Assembly: GCA_963677085.2 (NCBI GenBank)
Contig: CAXXFH010000004.1
Coordinates: 1,364,001 to 1,428,000, forward strand
Reading direction: 5' to 3'
Length of the DNA: 64,000 nucleotides
Source of the DNA: G963677085 sp963677085
GTDB lineage: Bacteria; Planctomycetota; Planctomycetia; Pirellulales; Thermoguttaceae
The stretch's first letter is position 1; every line of letters starts with the position of its first letter. This document shows, piece after piece, positions 8,930 through 17,980 of this stretch. The notes beneath the pieces were generated by a model. The model did no database searches. It had not been told where the DNA came from and saw only the letters and a list, made by a program, of their open reading frames with translations. The position numbers were made by a program, and so were the translations under genes.

Positions 8930-9373
8930 TTACGTTGGATCTTCCCCATACTGATTGGAACCGACGGTTCCACGCAAGCATCCGGTTTCGATAAAGGCCC
9001 AAATCGGACCCACGATGGGAATCCGTTGAATAAGGATCCACCAGCCCGACTTGTCGCGGTCGTGCCACCGTTTGGCCGCCACAGCCAGTGAAATCCAGAC
9101 CAGCGGTAGCCAAATCAGCGCCATATAGAGACCCAGTATCCCAGGGTTTTCCGGCATCGAATCCTCGTCGAAAAATACCAAATCCTCCAAGATCGTCGCG
9201 GCAACATAATAGACGAAGAAACTCAGAAAGTTGACTCCCCAAAACACCCGCCGTGGAATGCGCCCTTTGAACGAAAACAGCATCCAACTGAGGGTATGCC
9301 GCGGCGGTATCGATCGCCAACCGGCTGGCTCAACCTCAACCTGCGGCGCCTGATAAGGGTTCTCCGAATGCAT
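8930..9373 (-). CDS. DUF805 inner-membrane protein
   Basis: The predicted protein has 147 residues. The start at 9373 is preceded by AAGTAAGG, a good Shine-Dalgarno; the longer upstream frame has no support. A short polar N-terminus (MHSENPYQAP, the planctomycete NPYQ/PYAP-type leader) precedes a DUF805 domain beginning LFSFKGRIPRRVFW, with three to four membrane helices and the signature AVAAKRWHDRDKSGWW followed by PIVGPIWAFIETGCLRG. DUF805 proteins are small membrane proteins of unknown function. Confidence 0.88.
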   Translation of the reverse strand: MHSENPYQAPQVEVEPAGWRSIPPRHTLSWMLFSFKGRIPRRVFWGVNFLSFFVYYVAATILEDLVFFDEDSMPENPGILGLYMALIWLPLVWISLAVAAKRWHDRDKSGWWILIQRIPIVGPIWAFIETGCLRGTVGSNQYGEDPT

Positions 9374-9749
9374 TACCTTACTTCTTGGAGTTGTGCCCGA
9401 CGAATACCTCTGACACAGAATTGCGAGGTGGGCAAACCAACGCCCTCCTGCAGATCCTCGTGTCGCTGCCGCAAAGAATAGGCAATTTCGCACTACACAA
9501 CAAGGGGTATAGGAAGACAGCCAGAGATGACCTACAGCGCTGACGCTCAATAGCCGCTTGTGCGTTCATTTTCAATTTCTGCCACGAAGAACACGAAAAG
9601 CCACAAAAACCAAGTGCCCTGGGCACATCCCAACAAGCCGGTTTTTGTGGCTTTTCGTGTTCTTCGTGGCCATCAACCAAAACAATCTATGCTGCCCAGT
9701 GTCCTCCGTGGCTCTGTATGGTTAACTCAGCCGTAAAAGACTTAGGGCA
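9374..9749. other. Intergenic region holding a long perfect hairpin
   Basis: No gene is supported here. The region contains the hairpin at 9581-9670 and short phrases reminiscent of other dispersed repeats (GACGCTCAATAGCCGC near 9542, similar to GACGCTCAATAGCGG near 62414). Confidence 0.6.
9581..9670. repeat. 31-bp perfect inverted repeat (long hairpin)
   Basis: The left arm 9581-9611 and right arm 9640-9670 are exact reverse complements over 31 bases, with a loop of 28 bases. The right arm reads TTTTCGTGTTCTTCGTGGC at its end. It lies downstream of the small lipoprotein gene on the minus strand. It could act as a transcription terminator, but such arms recur between planctomycete genes and may be a mobile palindromic repeat. 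Confidence 0.9.
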
Positions 9750-10073
9750 TCACAGCTTACCAAGCAACTCTCGTGCCTTGGCTGCCGCCTTGCGTGGGTT
9801 CTTCTGCAACTGCTCGAACCCGTCGCGGAGCATGTCGGCCTTTTGCGGATCGGTTTCGCGCACTTGGTCGACGATTTGCGGGAAGTCCGTCGCCTCGCTC
9901 CCCACCGGCTGACCTTCGGCGTATTGCTCAAACAACGTCCTGGCCCGATCCAATCCGGTGGGCATTTTGATCTGATATTCGCGTTCCTCCCACTCGGTCT
10001 GCCGACATCCGCTGGAAACGACGAAAACCGGCCCGAGAAGAACGACGCCGAAAAGAAGTAGAATACGTTTCAT
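9750..10073 (-). CDS. Small lipoprotein of unknown function
   Basis: 107 residues with a lipoprotein signal: MKRILLLF, hydrophobic core, VSSGC lipobox at about residues 19-23. The mature part is acidic and helical (DRARTLFEQYAEG ... DMLRDGFEQLQKNPRKAAAKARELLGKL). It starts 54 bp after the stop of the DUF1559 gene on the same strand and is probably co-transcribed with it. Small lipoproteins commonly accompany DUF1559 genes in planctomycetes. No specific function is recognisable. Confidence 0.8.
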   Translation of the reverse strand: MKRILLLFGVVLLGPVFVVSSGCRQTEWEEREYQIKMPTGLDRARTLFEQYAEGQPVGSEATDFPQIVDQVRETDPQKADMLRDGFEQLQKNPRKAAAKARELLGKL

Positions 10074-10126
10074 CGTAGGGTTTCCCTGCCGTTGATAAGC
10101 CGCGGGTGGTTAAGGACGGCTCGACC

Positions 10127-11176
10127 TTAATACTGGCCGATAGGTTTCCCGTCGCGCCGGTTGCCGAGTCGTTGGAACGTTTGCAGATCGATCGAGTCGT
10201 TGACGAATCGAACCGACGCATCCCCCAAGGCCACGTTCACGCCTCCGACGTGCATACTGCGCGGTGGGATGACGCCCGGGCTCCAGTCGTGACCACCGCC
10301 CGGACAACACTTCGCCCCGGCGCTGGGGTATTTCCAGTTTGGCGGTGCGGCCGCGTTGAACAACGAATGCCCATGGGCGTACCAGGCCCAAAGCGAACCG
10401 TTGTTGCTCCGCTCGCCCGCAGGCGTTTGACACGCCTTGCCGATCACTTCGAGTTCGGCCGCCGTGGGAAAGTCCTTGTCCTTCACCGCGTCGTATTGGC
10501 TCGTACTTCCGGTGTAGAAGATGTCGTAGGGATACGTTGCCACGCTTGAGTTGCCGTCGCCGGAAAGGATCTCCGAGGCCATGATCGTGTTCGACAACCC
10601 ATCGGTCACGGCAGCGATGCAACATTCCCACTCGACCTGAAACATGCCGTTTTGTTCACCCGGGGCACCACCCCAAGCCGTGTCGGTCGAACTGCCCGAG
10701 CACCAAGCGTAATTCGTTCCCGGCCCCGACCAATAATCGGTGCCTTCGTACAACGGGGCCGACGGGCAGAGAAACGCCTGCAAGCGTTGGGCCATCGGTC
10801 CATCTTTGTTGCTCGCCCAATCTCCCGTGGTAGAGAATTGGTTGTACAGAGCAATCTGCTCGATATATGGGAGAATACATACATTCGCACTGAATTTCTG
10901 ATACTTCTCCCAACCGTTCGGATCCGAACCATTTGGCGGCTTCTCGGTCCTGCCGTAGGCGTTTCGCGGAAATGTTCCGTGGGTGGTGTGATAGCCATGC
11001 ATCGCCAGCGCGAGTTGCTTGAGTTGGTTCGAACACTGCATCCGGCGAGCCGCTTCCCGGGCCGACTGAACGGCCGGCAGCAAGAGGGCAATTAAGATGC
11101 CGATGATCGCGATGACCACTAACAGTTCCACTAGGGTGAAACCCTTGCGGCACAATCGGATGTGCGAAGTCGTCAT
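10127..11176 (-). CDS. DUF1559 protein with type II secretion pseudopilin-like N-terminus
   Basis: The predicted protein has 349 residues, starting at 11176 (GGAG ten bases upstream). The N-terminus is a prepilin-like signal: basic leader, then KGFTLVELLVVIAIIGILIA (about residues 11-30), with cleavage expected between Gly and Phe. Next is the DUF1559 opening LLPAVQSAREAARRMQCSNQLKQ. The C-terminus carries the family's H-X9-DG-like pattern (HVGGVNVALGDASVRF). Such proteins are massively duplicated in planctomycetes and are thought to form surface or pseudopilus fibres. Gene and downstream lipoprotein form a likely operon. Confidence 0.93.
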   Translation of the reverse strand: MTTSHIRLCRKGFTLVELLVVIAIIGILIALLLPAVQSAREAARRMQCSNQLKQLALAMHGYHTTHGTFPRNAYGRTEKPPNGSDPNGWEKYQKFSANVCILPYIEQIALYNQFSTTGDWASNKDGPMAQRLQAFLCPSAPLYEGTDYWSGPGTNYAWCSGSSTDTAWGGAPGEQNGMFQVEWECCIAAVTDGLSNTIMASEILSGDGNSSVATYPYDIFYTGSTSQYDAVKDKDFPTAAELEVIGKACQTPAGERSNNGSLWAWYAHGHSLFNAAAPPNWKYPSAGAKCCPGGGHDWSPGVIPPRSMHVGGVNVALGDASVRFVNDSIDLQTFQRLGNRRDGKPIGQY

Positions 11177-11836
11177 GGCGTATGTCTCCAAGGAAGGTGA
11201 AAAATGGCGGCAGGCCTCCACCGGCCTTGCCCACGGCATCCTTCACGCAGCAACGGGAAAACATCCCGGCAACGCCCGCCAACGTCGATGCCGGCGACAC
11301 GATGCCACACGGCCAACGGGCCTATCGCCTTCGTAGGCGGACAACCAGGCACCAACGGCCGAACGGCCTTCCCTCGGAACCGCAGAACCGCCCCTTCCTG
11401 AACATTAGCTGACTGGGGCGAAAAACGCAAAGCAAGAATTTTGCGGCCATTTCAATACCGCCATCGAGGGAGCATAACTGGCGTATCCCGCAAAACCCGC
11501 GGGAGCTAGTCGGGAAGTCCGGGCCGCGAAGAAAACGAGGCTCGTCGGGCGGCCGTTGGCGTCAGATCCTGGCGGCGATCTTCCTGGTGGTGAGTTGCCT
11601 CTTCTGTTCCGCCGGATGCCCCGAAGGGACACCGGTTCGCTCAGCGAAGGGCGCAGCCCTGGTAAACGTGTTCGCAACGGGCTCTTCGGGTCGGGCCGAG
11701 CGATGACTGAGCCCCGATTTCCAGGGCGTTACCCTTCGCTGGGAGAACACCTGGGCCCTTGGCCCGCCCCAGGTGCCATTGCTTGGCTAGAAGTGGCACC
11801 CAGTCAACTTGTACCGCTCGCAGCACGCAGCAGCCG
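11177..11836. other. Intergenic region without a supported gene
   Basis: Both flanking genes are on the minus strand. Short ORFs on both strands look like GC-rich noise. A local inverted repeat GGTGCCA ... TGGCACC is present at 11770-11804 and resembles the longer hairpin at 53073-53153. The promoter of the DUF1559 gene presumably lies within the first 150 bp. Confidence 0.55.
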
Positions 11837-13708
11837 TTAATTCCTTCGACCGCCGTCGCGTCCGCCACTGCGTCCGCCGCTCCCACTGTCACCACGACGA
11901 CCGCCACCGTCGCTACTTCGGGCTGTCCCGCCGCCACTGCGGTGACTATCGCCGCCACGACGCACCTCGCCGCCGCCTTGGCGTCCACTATCGCTACGGC
12001 GCACTTCGCTGCCACCTCGACGTCCATCGCTGCTACGCCGCACCTCGTCGCCACTTCGGCTACGCGTCGAGGAGGAAGGAACTCGTTGCGGTTCGTTGCT
12101 GCCCGAGCGACTGCGGCGCATTTCTCCGGCCGACGAACGGTCTCCGCCACGGTACGAACTGCCGCCGCGCCGCTCGTCCGGCCGCACATCCCTCGGCACC
12201 TTGAGCGTTTGCCGCTCGATTCGAGACGGCGGCCGTGTCACGGCCTGACCTTCTCTCGGCCGCATATCGCGACGCCCTTCAGCTTCCGAAAGCTGACCGC
12301 CACGGCCCGGGAGACGACCGCCATCGGCCCATTGGCCGTCTCCTCGCGAACCACGCACCGCAGTGCGCTCGCGGGACTGTCGAACTTCGGGCGTTTCCGG
12401 CAAACGTAGGCGTTGTCGCTGCGCGTCGCCGCCAAATTTCTCGCCCCCGCGACGTTCCCTTTCGCCGCCGCGCCGCACATCGGCCAGGTTGCGTGTCGCC
12501 TTCGCGTGGTCTCGCATTCGTTGGCGTGCGTCGTCCCCGATACGTTGGAACTTATCCGGATGCTTCGAGGCGACCTCGCGCACGTCCTCGCCCAGCAGAG
12601 AATGGCCGAGGTGTTTGAAGTCGCGATGTCGCTCGGCGAACCGCTTCTGATCCTTCCACGTGTGCGGTGGACGGTGACCCTCGTGCCGTTCGAAATACTG
12701 GTGCCATCCACGCATGCGGGCCGCGTAGTCGACCCCTCGTCGGCCGAAGTAGCATCCATAGTACGTCCAAAGCGGGTCGTAACCGAAACGTCCGTGAAAG
12801 TAAGACGGAGAGTAGATGCCGAACCGCCCGGACAACCCGTACCAGTCGCCAAAGTAATAATGGCAATATCCTGGCCGCACGAACAGATGCATCGGCAGCC
12901 GCAATAGGTCGATCGCGTAATACGGCCGGTAGTAGTAACCCGGCCGCAAATAGACCCGATTGCGCCAATAGACCGGCGCAAAGCACGTGCCGCGTCGGCT
13001 CAACTGGTAATCCCAATAGCCGGCCACGAAGATACACCCGCGGGGCGTCCAAACATAATGGTCGGGCACCCACACCCAGTCGTCGTATCCTCGGGCCCAG
13101 TAGCCGGACCGCCAATAGTAGCGGCCGTCGTAGCGCCAACTTCCGTTCACCCAGAAGTAATCGTCGGAAGGTGCCGGGCTCGACGGCCCATGCTCGACGG
13201 ACTCGGGCGGCTGGGGCAAATATCCTACATCATCGGCCTCAAGCGGTGCCCAAAATCCCGAAATCCACTGATAGCCGGTATCGACCTTTTGCCAGTAGCC
13301 GGGAACCCACCGCCGGTTGGGCGGCGCTTCCCGATAAACACCGGAAATCCAAATGAAGTCGTCCAGCGTGTCGTCCCAAGCCCAATAGCCCGGGATCCAC
13401 GTCACGTCGCCTTCCGGCTTCGTTTCGGGCGGCATTTCGTCGATCGGCTCGGGCGGCTGCTTGGACACGATAAGCGTAGGCCCAGGGTTGAACGCCACCG
13501 GCTCGGCGAACGCTTCGTGCAGCGGTCCGCGAAGCAATTGCTCAGGCTCGCTCTCCTCGCCCGCGGGCATGACCCCTTCCAAAGTCGGTGGTTCTGGCAC
13601 GATCTGCTGGGCATAAACACTATGAAATCCAAGCGGCAGCAAGCCGACCGTAAGCACGAACACCGGAAGCGCTACGGCGGCCCTCGATGACAGGATTCCT
13701 GTAACCAT
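11837..13708 (-). CDS. Exported YXWXXGYW-repeat protein with Arg/Gly/Ser-rich tail
   Basis: The predicted protein has 623 residues, starting at 13708 after GAGGAG at good spacing, with a signal peptide ending near VYAQQ (about residue 36). The N-terminal two thirds consists of aromatic repeats of the WIPGYW / WVPGYW / WISGFW / WRSGYW type (about residues 100-260), followed by a Tyr-rich region (YYYRPYYAIDLLRLP, YFGDWYGLSG). The last 200 residues are a low-complexity tail rich in Arg, Gly, Ser and Asp. This is the WXXGXW repeat family common in planctomycetes; its function is unknown, perhaps cell wall or matrix binding. The very biased tail makes long false ORFs on the other strand. Confidence 0.85.
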   Translation of the reverse strand: MVTGILSSRAAVALPVFVLTVGLLPLGFHSVYAQQIVPEPPTLEGVMPAGEESEPEQLLRGPLHEAFAEPVAFNPGPTLIVSKQPPEPIDEMPPETKPEGDVTWIPGYWAWDDTLDDFIWISGVYREAPPNRRWVPGYWQKVDTGYQWISGFWAPLEADDVGYLPQPPESVEHGPSSPAPSDDYFWVNGSWRYDGRYYWRSGYWARGYDDWVWVPDHYVWTPRGCIFVAGYWDYQLSRRGTCFAPVYWRNRVYLRPGYYYRPYYAIDLLRLPMHLFVRPGYCHYYFGDWYGLSGRFGIYSPSYFHGRFGYDPLWTYYGCYFGRRGVDYAARMRGWHQYFERHEGHRPPHTWKDQKRFAERHRDFKHLGHSLLGEDVREVASKHPDKFQRIGDDARQRMRDHAKATRNLADVRRGGERERRGGEKFGGDAQRQRLRLPETPEVRQSRERTAVRGSRGDGQWADGGRLPGRGGQLSEAEGRRDMRPREGQAVTRPPSRIERQTLKVPRDVRPDERRGGSSYRGGDRSSAGEMRRSRSGSNEPQRVPSSSTRSRSGDEVRRSSDGRRGGSEVRRSDSGRQGGGEVRRGGDSHRSGGGTARSSDGGGRRGDSGSGGRSGGRDGGRRN

Positions 13709-15140
13709 CGGTCCATCTCCTCTTCTGAAGTGTCCACGATCCGCTGCCGACATCGCCGTCGGCCAAACCCATTCGGGCCATCGAAGCGGACAACCAGACA
13801 ATGTAACCTCAAGGTGAAAACGAAGACGCGAGTTTTCTCTCCGACGGGGCGAGAGGCGAGAAATTAGGAACGAGCGTTTTTGGCTCCAACATGCATTTCC
13901 TCGCCCCTCGTCTCTCGCTCCTAACCTCTTGACATACCTTTAGTTAACATCCTGCTCTTCGTCGAGCGTTTTCAGTTTGAGTAGGTACGCAATACCCAGA
14001 GCAAACCGCTTGGGAACTTATCAGCCAAAGAACTAAGTCATTGACGAAAAATCGAGCAATTCTCGCGCCAATCGCTAGCTCTTTGTTTTCTCCGACAAAG
14101 CAACCGCATACCCAATACTACCGAGACACCACGGACAGTCGAGAGCCGACGAGCGGTTTTCTTGTCGTTATCCAGGCGATCTTGGAATTGAACTGGACTA
14201 CTAACTTCAAAGATCGTTGAGTCTTTGAGAAAGATTAGCGACCAGCAGGAGCGGCTTCCTGCCTGGGTGCGGTAGCATCGTTTGGTTGGCAGCCCTGCCG
14301 CCCTGGGGTGAACTTATGTCGATTTCGCGACAGACTGTCGCGTAAGTGAGACAACATCACCGCGCAACCGCTCGCTGGACTCTTCCTCCGCCCCGTGGCT
14401 TCCTCGCCGAGACTGGCCCCGAGCATACCCCGTCGGGAGAATTCACCGTTTTCAGAAATCTTGTCGGACTAATCGCCTTTTACGCCAAATCTCGTGCTCC
14501 GACACATCGTGCTAGCACAACACGTGTCTTGAAAACCGCAATCGTTCGACAAGGTCATTTGCAGGGCTGCGACAAGTGGGGAGTCGCGATCCGTCGCCAA
14601 GAAGACCCCGACGAATCCGCGTCTCGCGAGGATGCCCGTCTAGTTTTTTCCAAAGTCCATTACCGCTAGACGCTCGATGAGCACGTCGAGCGAACCCCGT
14701 CCAACGGGGAGGATGCAACCGAATCCAACGTACAGGACGCTGCCAAACGGCGCCAATGGCGGCAGAGCCGTGGCAATAGAGCGGTGACAACGCTGAGCAC
14801 AAGAAAACGACAAACCCCCGCTTTTCACCGTGAAAAACGAGGGCGCGTGGCTTTGTACGAGAGTACCAGTGCCCATAGGGTAGTAAACCTATCACAACTA
14901 GGGGATTTATTAGCCGGAACTTACGCAAAACCTGACGTACCGGGTAGCGCAAAATCCGGCACACTTGCGGACGCATTCGGGCCAATTTCGCAGTCGTCTG
15001 AGACGTCTAACGGAGTATCGGCGCGATTCGCCGACCAGTAATTGGTCATCTTTGGCCCAAAAAATCGACTTGAAACGGCGCGGTCGACCAGAAATACTAT
15101 ACGCCCGTACATTCCTCCAGTGTAAGGGCAGTCTTTCGTC
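13709..15140. other. Gene-poor stretch with repeats and a decayed boundary
   Basis: No intact gene is convincing over 1.4 kb. Near 13848-13930 there is an imperfect inverted repeat built from GGGGCGAGAGGCGAG and its complement, related to CGCTCGTCTCTCGCC near 2109. At 14234-14302 lies a repeat shared with 61234-61302. The right end (about 14900-15140) is the sequence that replaces the missing C-terminal part of TspO, so this is probably the left edge of the acquired metal-resistance patch. Confidence 0.55.
14234..14302 (+). repeat. About 65-bp dispersed repeat shared with 61234-61302
   Basis: Both copies read TTAGCGACCA, AGCGGCTTCCTGC, TGGGTGCGGTAGCA and then GCCCTGCCG in the same order, with roughly 80 percent identity by eye. 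The first 25 bases are an extended version of the GGCGACCAACGGGAGC family. Confidence 0.75.
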
Positions 15141-15148
15141 AAGTAAAG

Positions 15149-15326
15149 CGGTCCAGACAGGGCCGAAGATCCAATTCGGCGGATTCCAGCTTGGCTTTGC
15201 CAAAGTTACATACCAGCCGTCAATCTGGGGCGTCGTGACGGCACTGCCGATCCCGGCTGCGGCAAAGCAGATCACGAGAAAGACGGCCAAACCAATCCAT
15301 GGACGCCTCGGTTTTGTTTGGACCAT
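15149..15326 (-). pseudogene. tspO: Truncated TspO/MBR-family protein (N-terminal part only)
   Basis: The first 59 residues are clearly TspO, a tryptophan-rich membrane protein that binds porphyrins and related ligands: the first membrane helix WIGLAVFLVICFAAAGIGS, then TLAKPSWNPPNWIFGPVWTAL. The family normally continues with four more membrane helices. Here the resemblance stops abruptly at about 15149 and the frame runs on to 14910 with unrelated sequence. The start codon at 15326 lies two bases after the stop codon of the SUI1-like gene on the same strand. The gene was probably cut by a rearrangement and is not expected to make a working protein. Confidence 0.85.
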
Positions 15327-15328
15327 TG

Positions 15329-15664
15329 CTATCCCCCGGCCCGCTTCACCCGGTAGCCCAGGCCCTCAAGCTCCTCGACGATTCGATACCGATGGTCGCC
15401 TTGGATTTCAATCCGCCCATCCTTGACCGTTCCTCCGGTACCAAGGCGTGTCTTCAGCTTGGTGGCAAGCTCCGTGAGGCCATTCTCATCCAACGGTAGA
15501 TCGGAAATGATAGTCACTCCCTTGCCTCGTCTGCCCTTGGTCTCCCGGCCCACTCGGACCACGGTGGACTTGCTCGGGACCGGTGGCTCGGTCTTGCAGG
15601 TGCAGGTCTTCTTGAGTTGCTTGCACTTGGGGCACAGTAGTTTTCGCCAATCGTCGTTTCCCAT
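15329..15664 (-). CDS. yciH: SUI1/eIF1-family translation factor (YciH-like)
   Basis: The predicted protein has 111 residues. The N-terminus has a Cys cluster (CPKCKQLKKTCTC, about residues 11-23) that could bind zinc. The C-terminal part is a SUI1 domain: VVRVGRETKGRRGKGVTII (about 35-53), GLTELATKLKTRLGTGGTVKDG and IEIQGDHRYRIVEELEGLGY. Bacterial SUI1 proteins resemble eukaryotic eIF1 and influence initiation fidelity; their role is not settled. It lies between a tiny basic protein gene and the broken tspO, all on the minus strand, downstream of the copper ATPase. Confidence 0.9.
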   Translation of the reverse strand: MGNDDWRKLLCPKCKQLKKTCTCKTEPPVPSKSTVVRVGRETKGRRGKGVTIISDLPLDENGLTELATKLKTRLGTGGTVKDGRIEIQGDHRYRIVEELEGLGYRVKRAGG

Positions 15665-15671
15665 CGTAGAA

Positions 15672-15794
15672 TCACTTTTTCTTCTTGCTGATCTTCATCA
15701 CAGGCTTGACCTTTTCCATCTTCTTCCGCAGGTGGGCAAACTTGGTCGCCGGTTTGCGGGCCGTCTGTCGTCCTTTTCCGCCCATTTCAGTCAT
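15672..15794 (-). CDS. Tiny basic protein (RKPATKFAHL family)
   Basis: A 40-residue ORF with a good Shine-Dalgarno (AGAAGG) just before two possible starts (15794 and 15785). It is strongly basic, with a Lys-rich C-terminus ending in KKKK. The block ARKPATKFAHL also occurs in the small ORF at 19545, on the other side of the copper ATPase gene, which argues that it is really translated. Stop at 15672, 8 bp before the SUI1-like start. No function is recognisable; a nucleic-acid or ribosome-binding role is only a guess. Confidence 0.6.
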   Translation of the reverse strand: MTEMGGKGRQTARKPATKFAHLRKKMEKVKPVMKISKKKK

Positions 15795-15822
15795 TCCTTC
15801 TCATGTACGAGCGGGGCAAGGC

Positions 15823-16839
15823 TTAAACAAGCTCTGTTGTTCTCAATCGCAGAGAGTTACCAATCACAGAAACGCTACTGAAACTCATCGCAGCGGCGGC
15901 GATCATCGGATTGAGCAGGAGACCGATGACCGGATAGAGGATGCCCGCCGCAATCGGCACGCCGAGAGCATTGTAGACAAAGGCGAAGAAGAGGTTTTGT
16001 CGAATATTCTGCATGGTACGTCGGCTCAACTTGACGGCCTTGACAATGCCCCGCAGGTCCCCCTTGACCAGCGTCACGCTCGCCGATTCAATTGCCACGT
16101 CCGTGCCCGTCCCCATTGCGATACCCACATCGGCTTCAGCCAGGGCGGGTGCGTCGTTGATTCCATCACCAGCCATTGCAACTCTTCGTCCATCCGCTTT
16201 CAGCGACTTGATTCGGTCGTGCTTGTCCTCGGGGCGCACTCCCGCCTCGAACTCATCAATGCCCAGTTTGTCGGCCACCGTCTTTGCGGTCTTTTTATTA
16301 TCGCCGGTGAGCATGATGATTCGCAAGCCCAGATCGTGCAGTGTCTCGACGGCTTCTAACGTCGATTCTTTGATCGGGTCGGAGACGGCGAGCAGACCTG
16401 CGAAAGTGCCACCCACGGCGACGTAGATCACGGTTCGTCCCTGTTGTTGCAGTTCGTTGGCCCGGTCATCAAGGCCGGAGATGTTGCTGGTGCCATTCTC
16501 TTCCAGTAGCGAACGCCTGCCGATCACAACCTTGGTCCCCTCAACAGATCCGTGAACGCCGCCGCCAGTCACGGAATCGAAGCCATCGACAGAAGACAAA
16601 GCGAGGTCTCGGTCCCTCGCTCCTTCGACGATGGCACGAGCCAGTGGATGTTCGCTCTGCTGCTCCACGCTTGCCGTCATTCGCAGCAGATCGTCGTTCG
16701 AATCGGAGTCTACCGGAATACACTCCGTCATTCTTGGCCTTCCCTCCGTGAGGGTGCCGGTCTTATCGACGACGATGGTATCGACCTTCTCCAGGACTTC
16801 CAGAACCTCGGCATCTTTAACTAGTACGTCATCCAGCAA
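15823..16839 (-). pseudogene. copA: Copper-transporting P-type ATPase, C-terminal half (cut off by IS630)
   Basis: This part carries the phosphorylation site VVDKTGTLTEG, the nucleotide-binding domain, MLTGDNKKTA, MAGDGINDAPALAEADVGIAMG and the last two membrane helices. It is the direct continuation of the fragment at 17983-19402: removing the IS (16827-17980) and one TA copy gives a single frame of 808 codons including the stop. The ATG at 16837-16839 lies in the IS end, so a fragment could be translated, but without the actuator domain and CPC helix it could not transport metal. Confidence 0.93.
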
Positions 16840-17980
16840 GTTTCTTCCGGTATAGTTCCGGGAACACTCGGCGGGCGTCGTTGTTATTGAAGGTCCAGTC
16901 GATTATGGCTTTGCGGCGATTTCGGTCGCGGGCCCAAGTCGCCGCATGACGTTGAACTTCTTCGATTGTAGGAATCCGTCGCCCGAGGCATTGCTTGGTC
17001 AACACGGAGATTTCAATTTCTGCCATGTTCAGCCAACTGGCGTGCTTGGGTGTGTAGTGCCATACGATGCGTCGCAGAGATTGCTTCGCTTTCGTGGCGT
17101 CAAACGTTTCGATGAGGGACTTTTCGTTGTGCGTGTTGAGGTTGTCGAGAACCAAATGAATCCGACGAGCCTTGGGATAACGCTGAAGCAGATCACGCAC
17201 GAATCGTGCGAAATCGGCCCGTTTGCGATGACGCCGAGCCTGGACGAAGCGTTTGCCATCTTTCGGCTCAACGGCGACAAAGATACTGCACGTGCCGCAA
17301 CGACGATACTCGTAGTCCTGCTTAGCCGCCTTGCCTGGTACGGCAGGCTTGAAGGGACACGTATCGTCCAGGAGTTGATACGGCTGCTCGTCCATGCAAA
17401 TCAACGGTTCTCTCGGGTTGAACGCCTTTTCATACTGGTCGAGGACGTCCTCCATTCTGTCGCGAAACTCTTCGGTGAGTCTCGGAATGCACCATGTTTT
17501 TTTCGCCATGGCTTCATGTCGTGCTCTTTCAGCCACAACGCAACCTCGCTCTTGCTGATCGAATCGACGAAGCCTCGTTTCACGGCGTGCACGCAGAGTA
17601 GTTCCAGCGTCCAGCGGACGCGGCCCTCCGGCGGATCGCTGCAAGCCAACGCCACGACTTGCTGCTTCTGCCGTGGCGTAAACGTGGGCGGAGCACCGGA
17701 TCGAGGGGCGTCGTACAACGCTTCCTCTAAACTCCCGGTACAGAACCGTTTACGCATACTGCGAACAGTTCGATCCGTGCAACCAACGTGTTCGGCAATC
17801 TCCTCATCCGTGAATCCTTCATCTGATTTCAGCAGAATCAAGGCACGCCGAACCACACGCACGGATCGCGTGCCGGTATGCACCAACTCCTGCAAATGCT
17901 GTCGGGCCTCGTCCTTGAGGCGTACAATGTGTTCCTTCATGCCGGTGCTTATACCACCGGAAACAATTTCATGGAAGGCG
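16827..17980 (-). mobile_element. IS630-family insertion sequence, 1154 bp, inserted in copA
   Basis: TA dinucleotides flank the element (16825-16826 and 17981-17982), as expected for IS630/Tc1 insertion. The ends match as imperfect inverted repeats of about 30 bp: CGTCATCCAGCAAG ... TTCCGGTATAG on the left against CGCCTTCCATGAAA ... TTCCGGTGGTATA when the right end is reversed. It contains one transposase gene in two overlapping frames. The insertion separates copA codons 474 and 475. Confidence 0.93.
16829..17940 (-). CDS. IS630-family transposase, made by probable -1 frameshift
   Basis: The first frame (start 17940) encodes a helix-turn-helix region (EEIAEHVGCTDRTVRSMRKRF) and a linker up to MKPWRKK. 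At 17497-17503 there is a run of seven A on the coding strand. A -1 shift there joins the second frame, which reads KKTWCIPRLTEEF and then carries the DDE catalytic domain: ICMDEQ, HLVLDNLNTH and the PKHASWLNMAEIEI block. Total length would be 370 residues. Two-frame transposases with an A-run slip site are known in IS630 relatives. All three catalytic acidic residues are present, so the element looks functional. Confidence 0.88.

Noticed and set aside
11759..13690. Several plus-strand ORFs of 100-230 codons
   Set aside because: All are antisense to the low-complexity Arg/Gly/Ser and Trp/Tyr repeat gene and have the matching biased composition.
14512..14985. 157-codon ORF on the minus strand in the gene-poor stretch
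   Set aside because: No signal, domain or ribosome-binding site; composition is noise-like and it crosses the likely island edge.
14910..15326. A complete 138-residue TspO
   Set aside because: Only the first 59 residues match the family. The rest of the frame lacks membrane helices.
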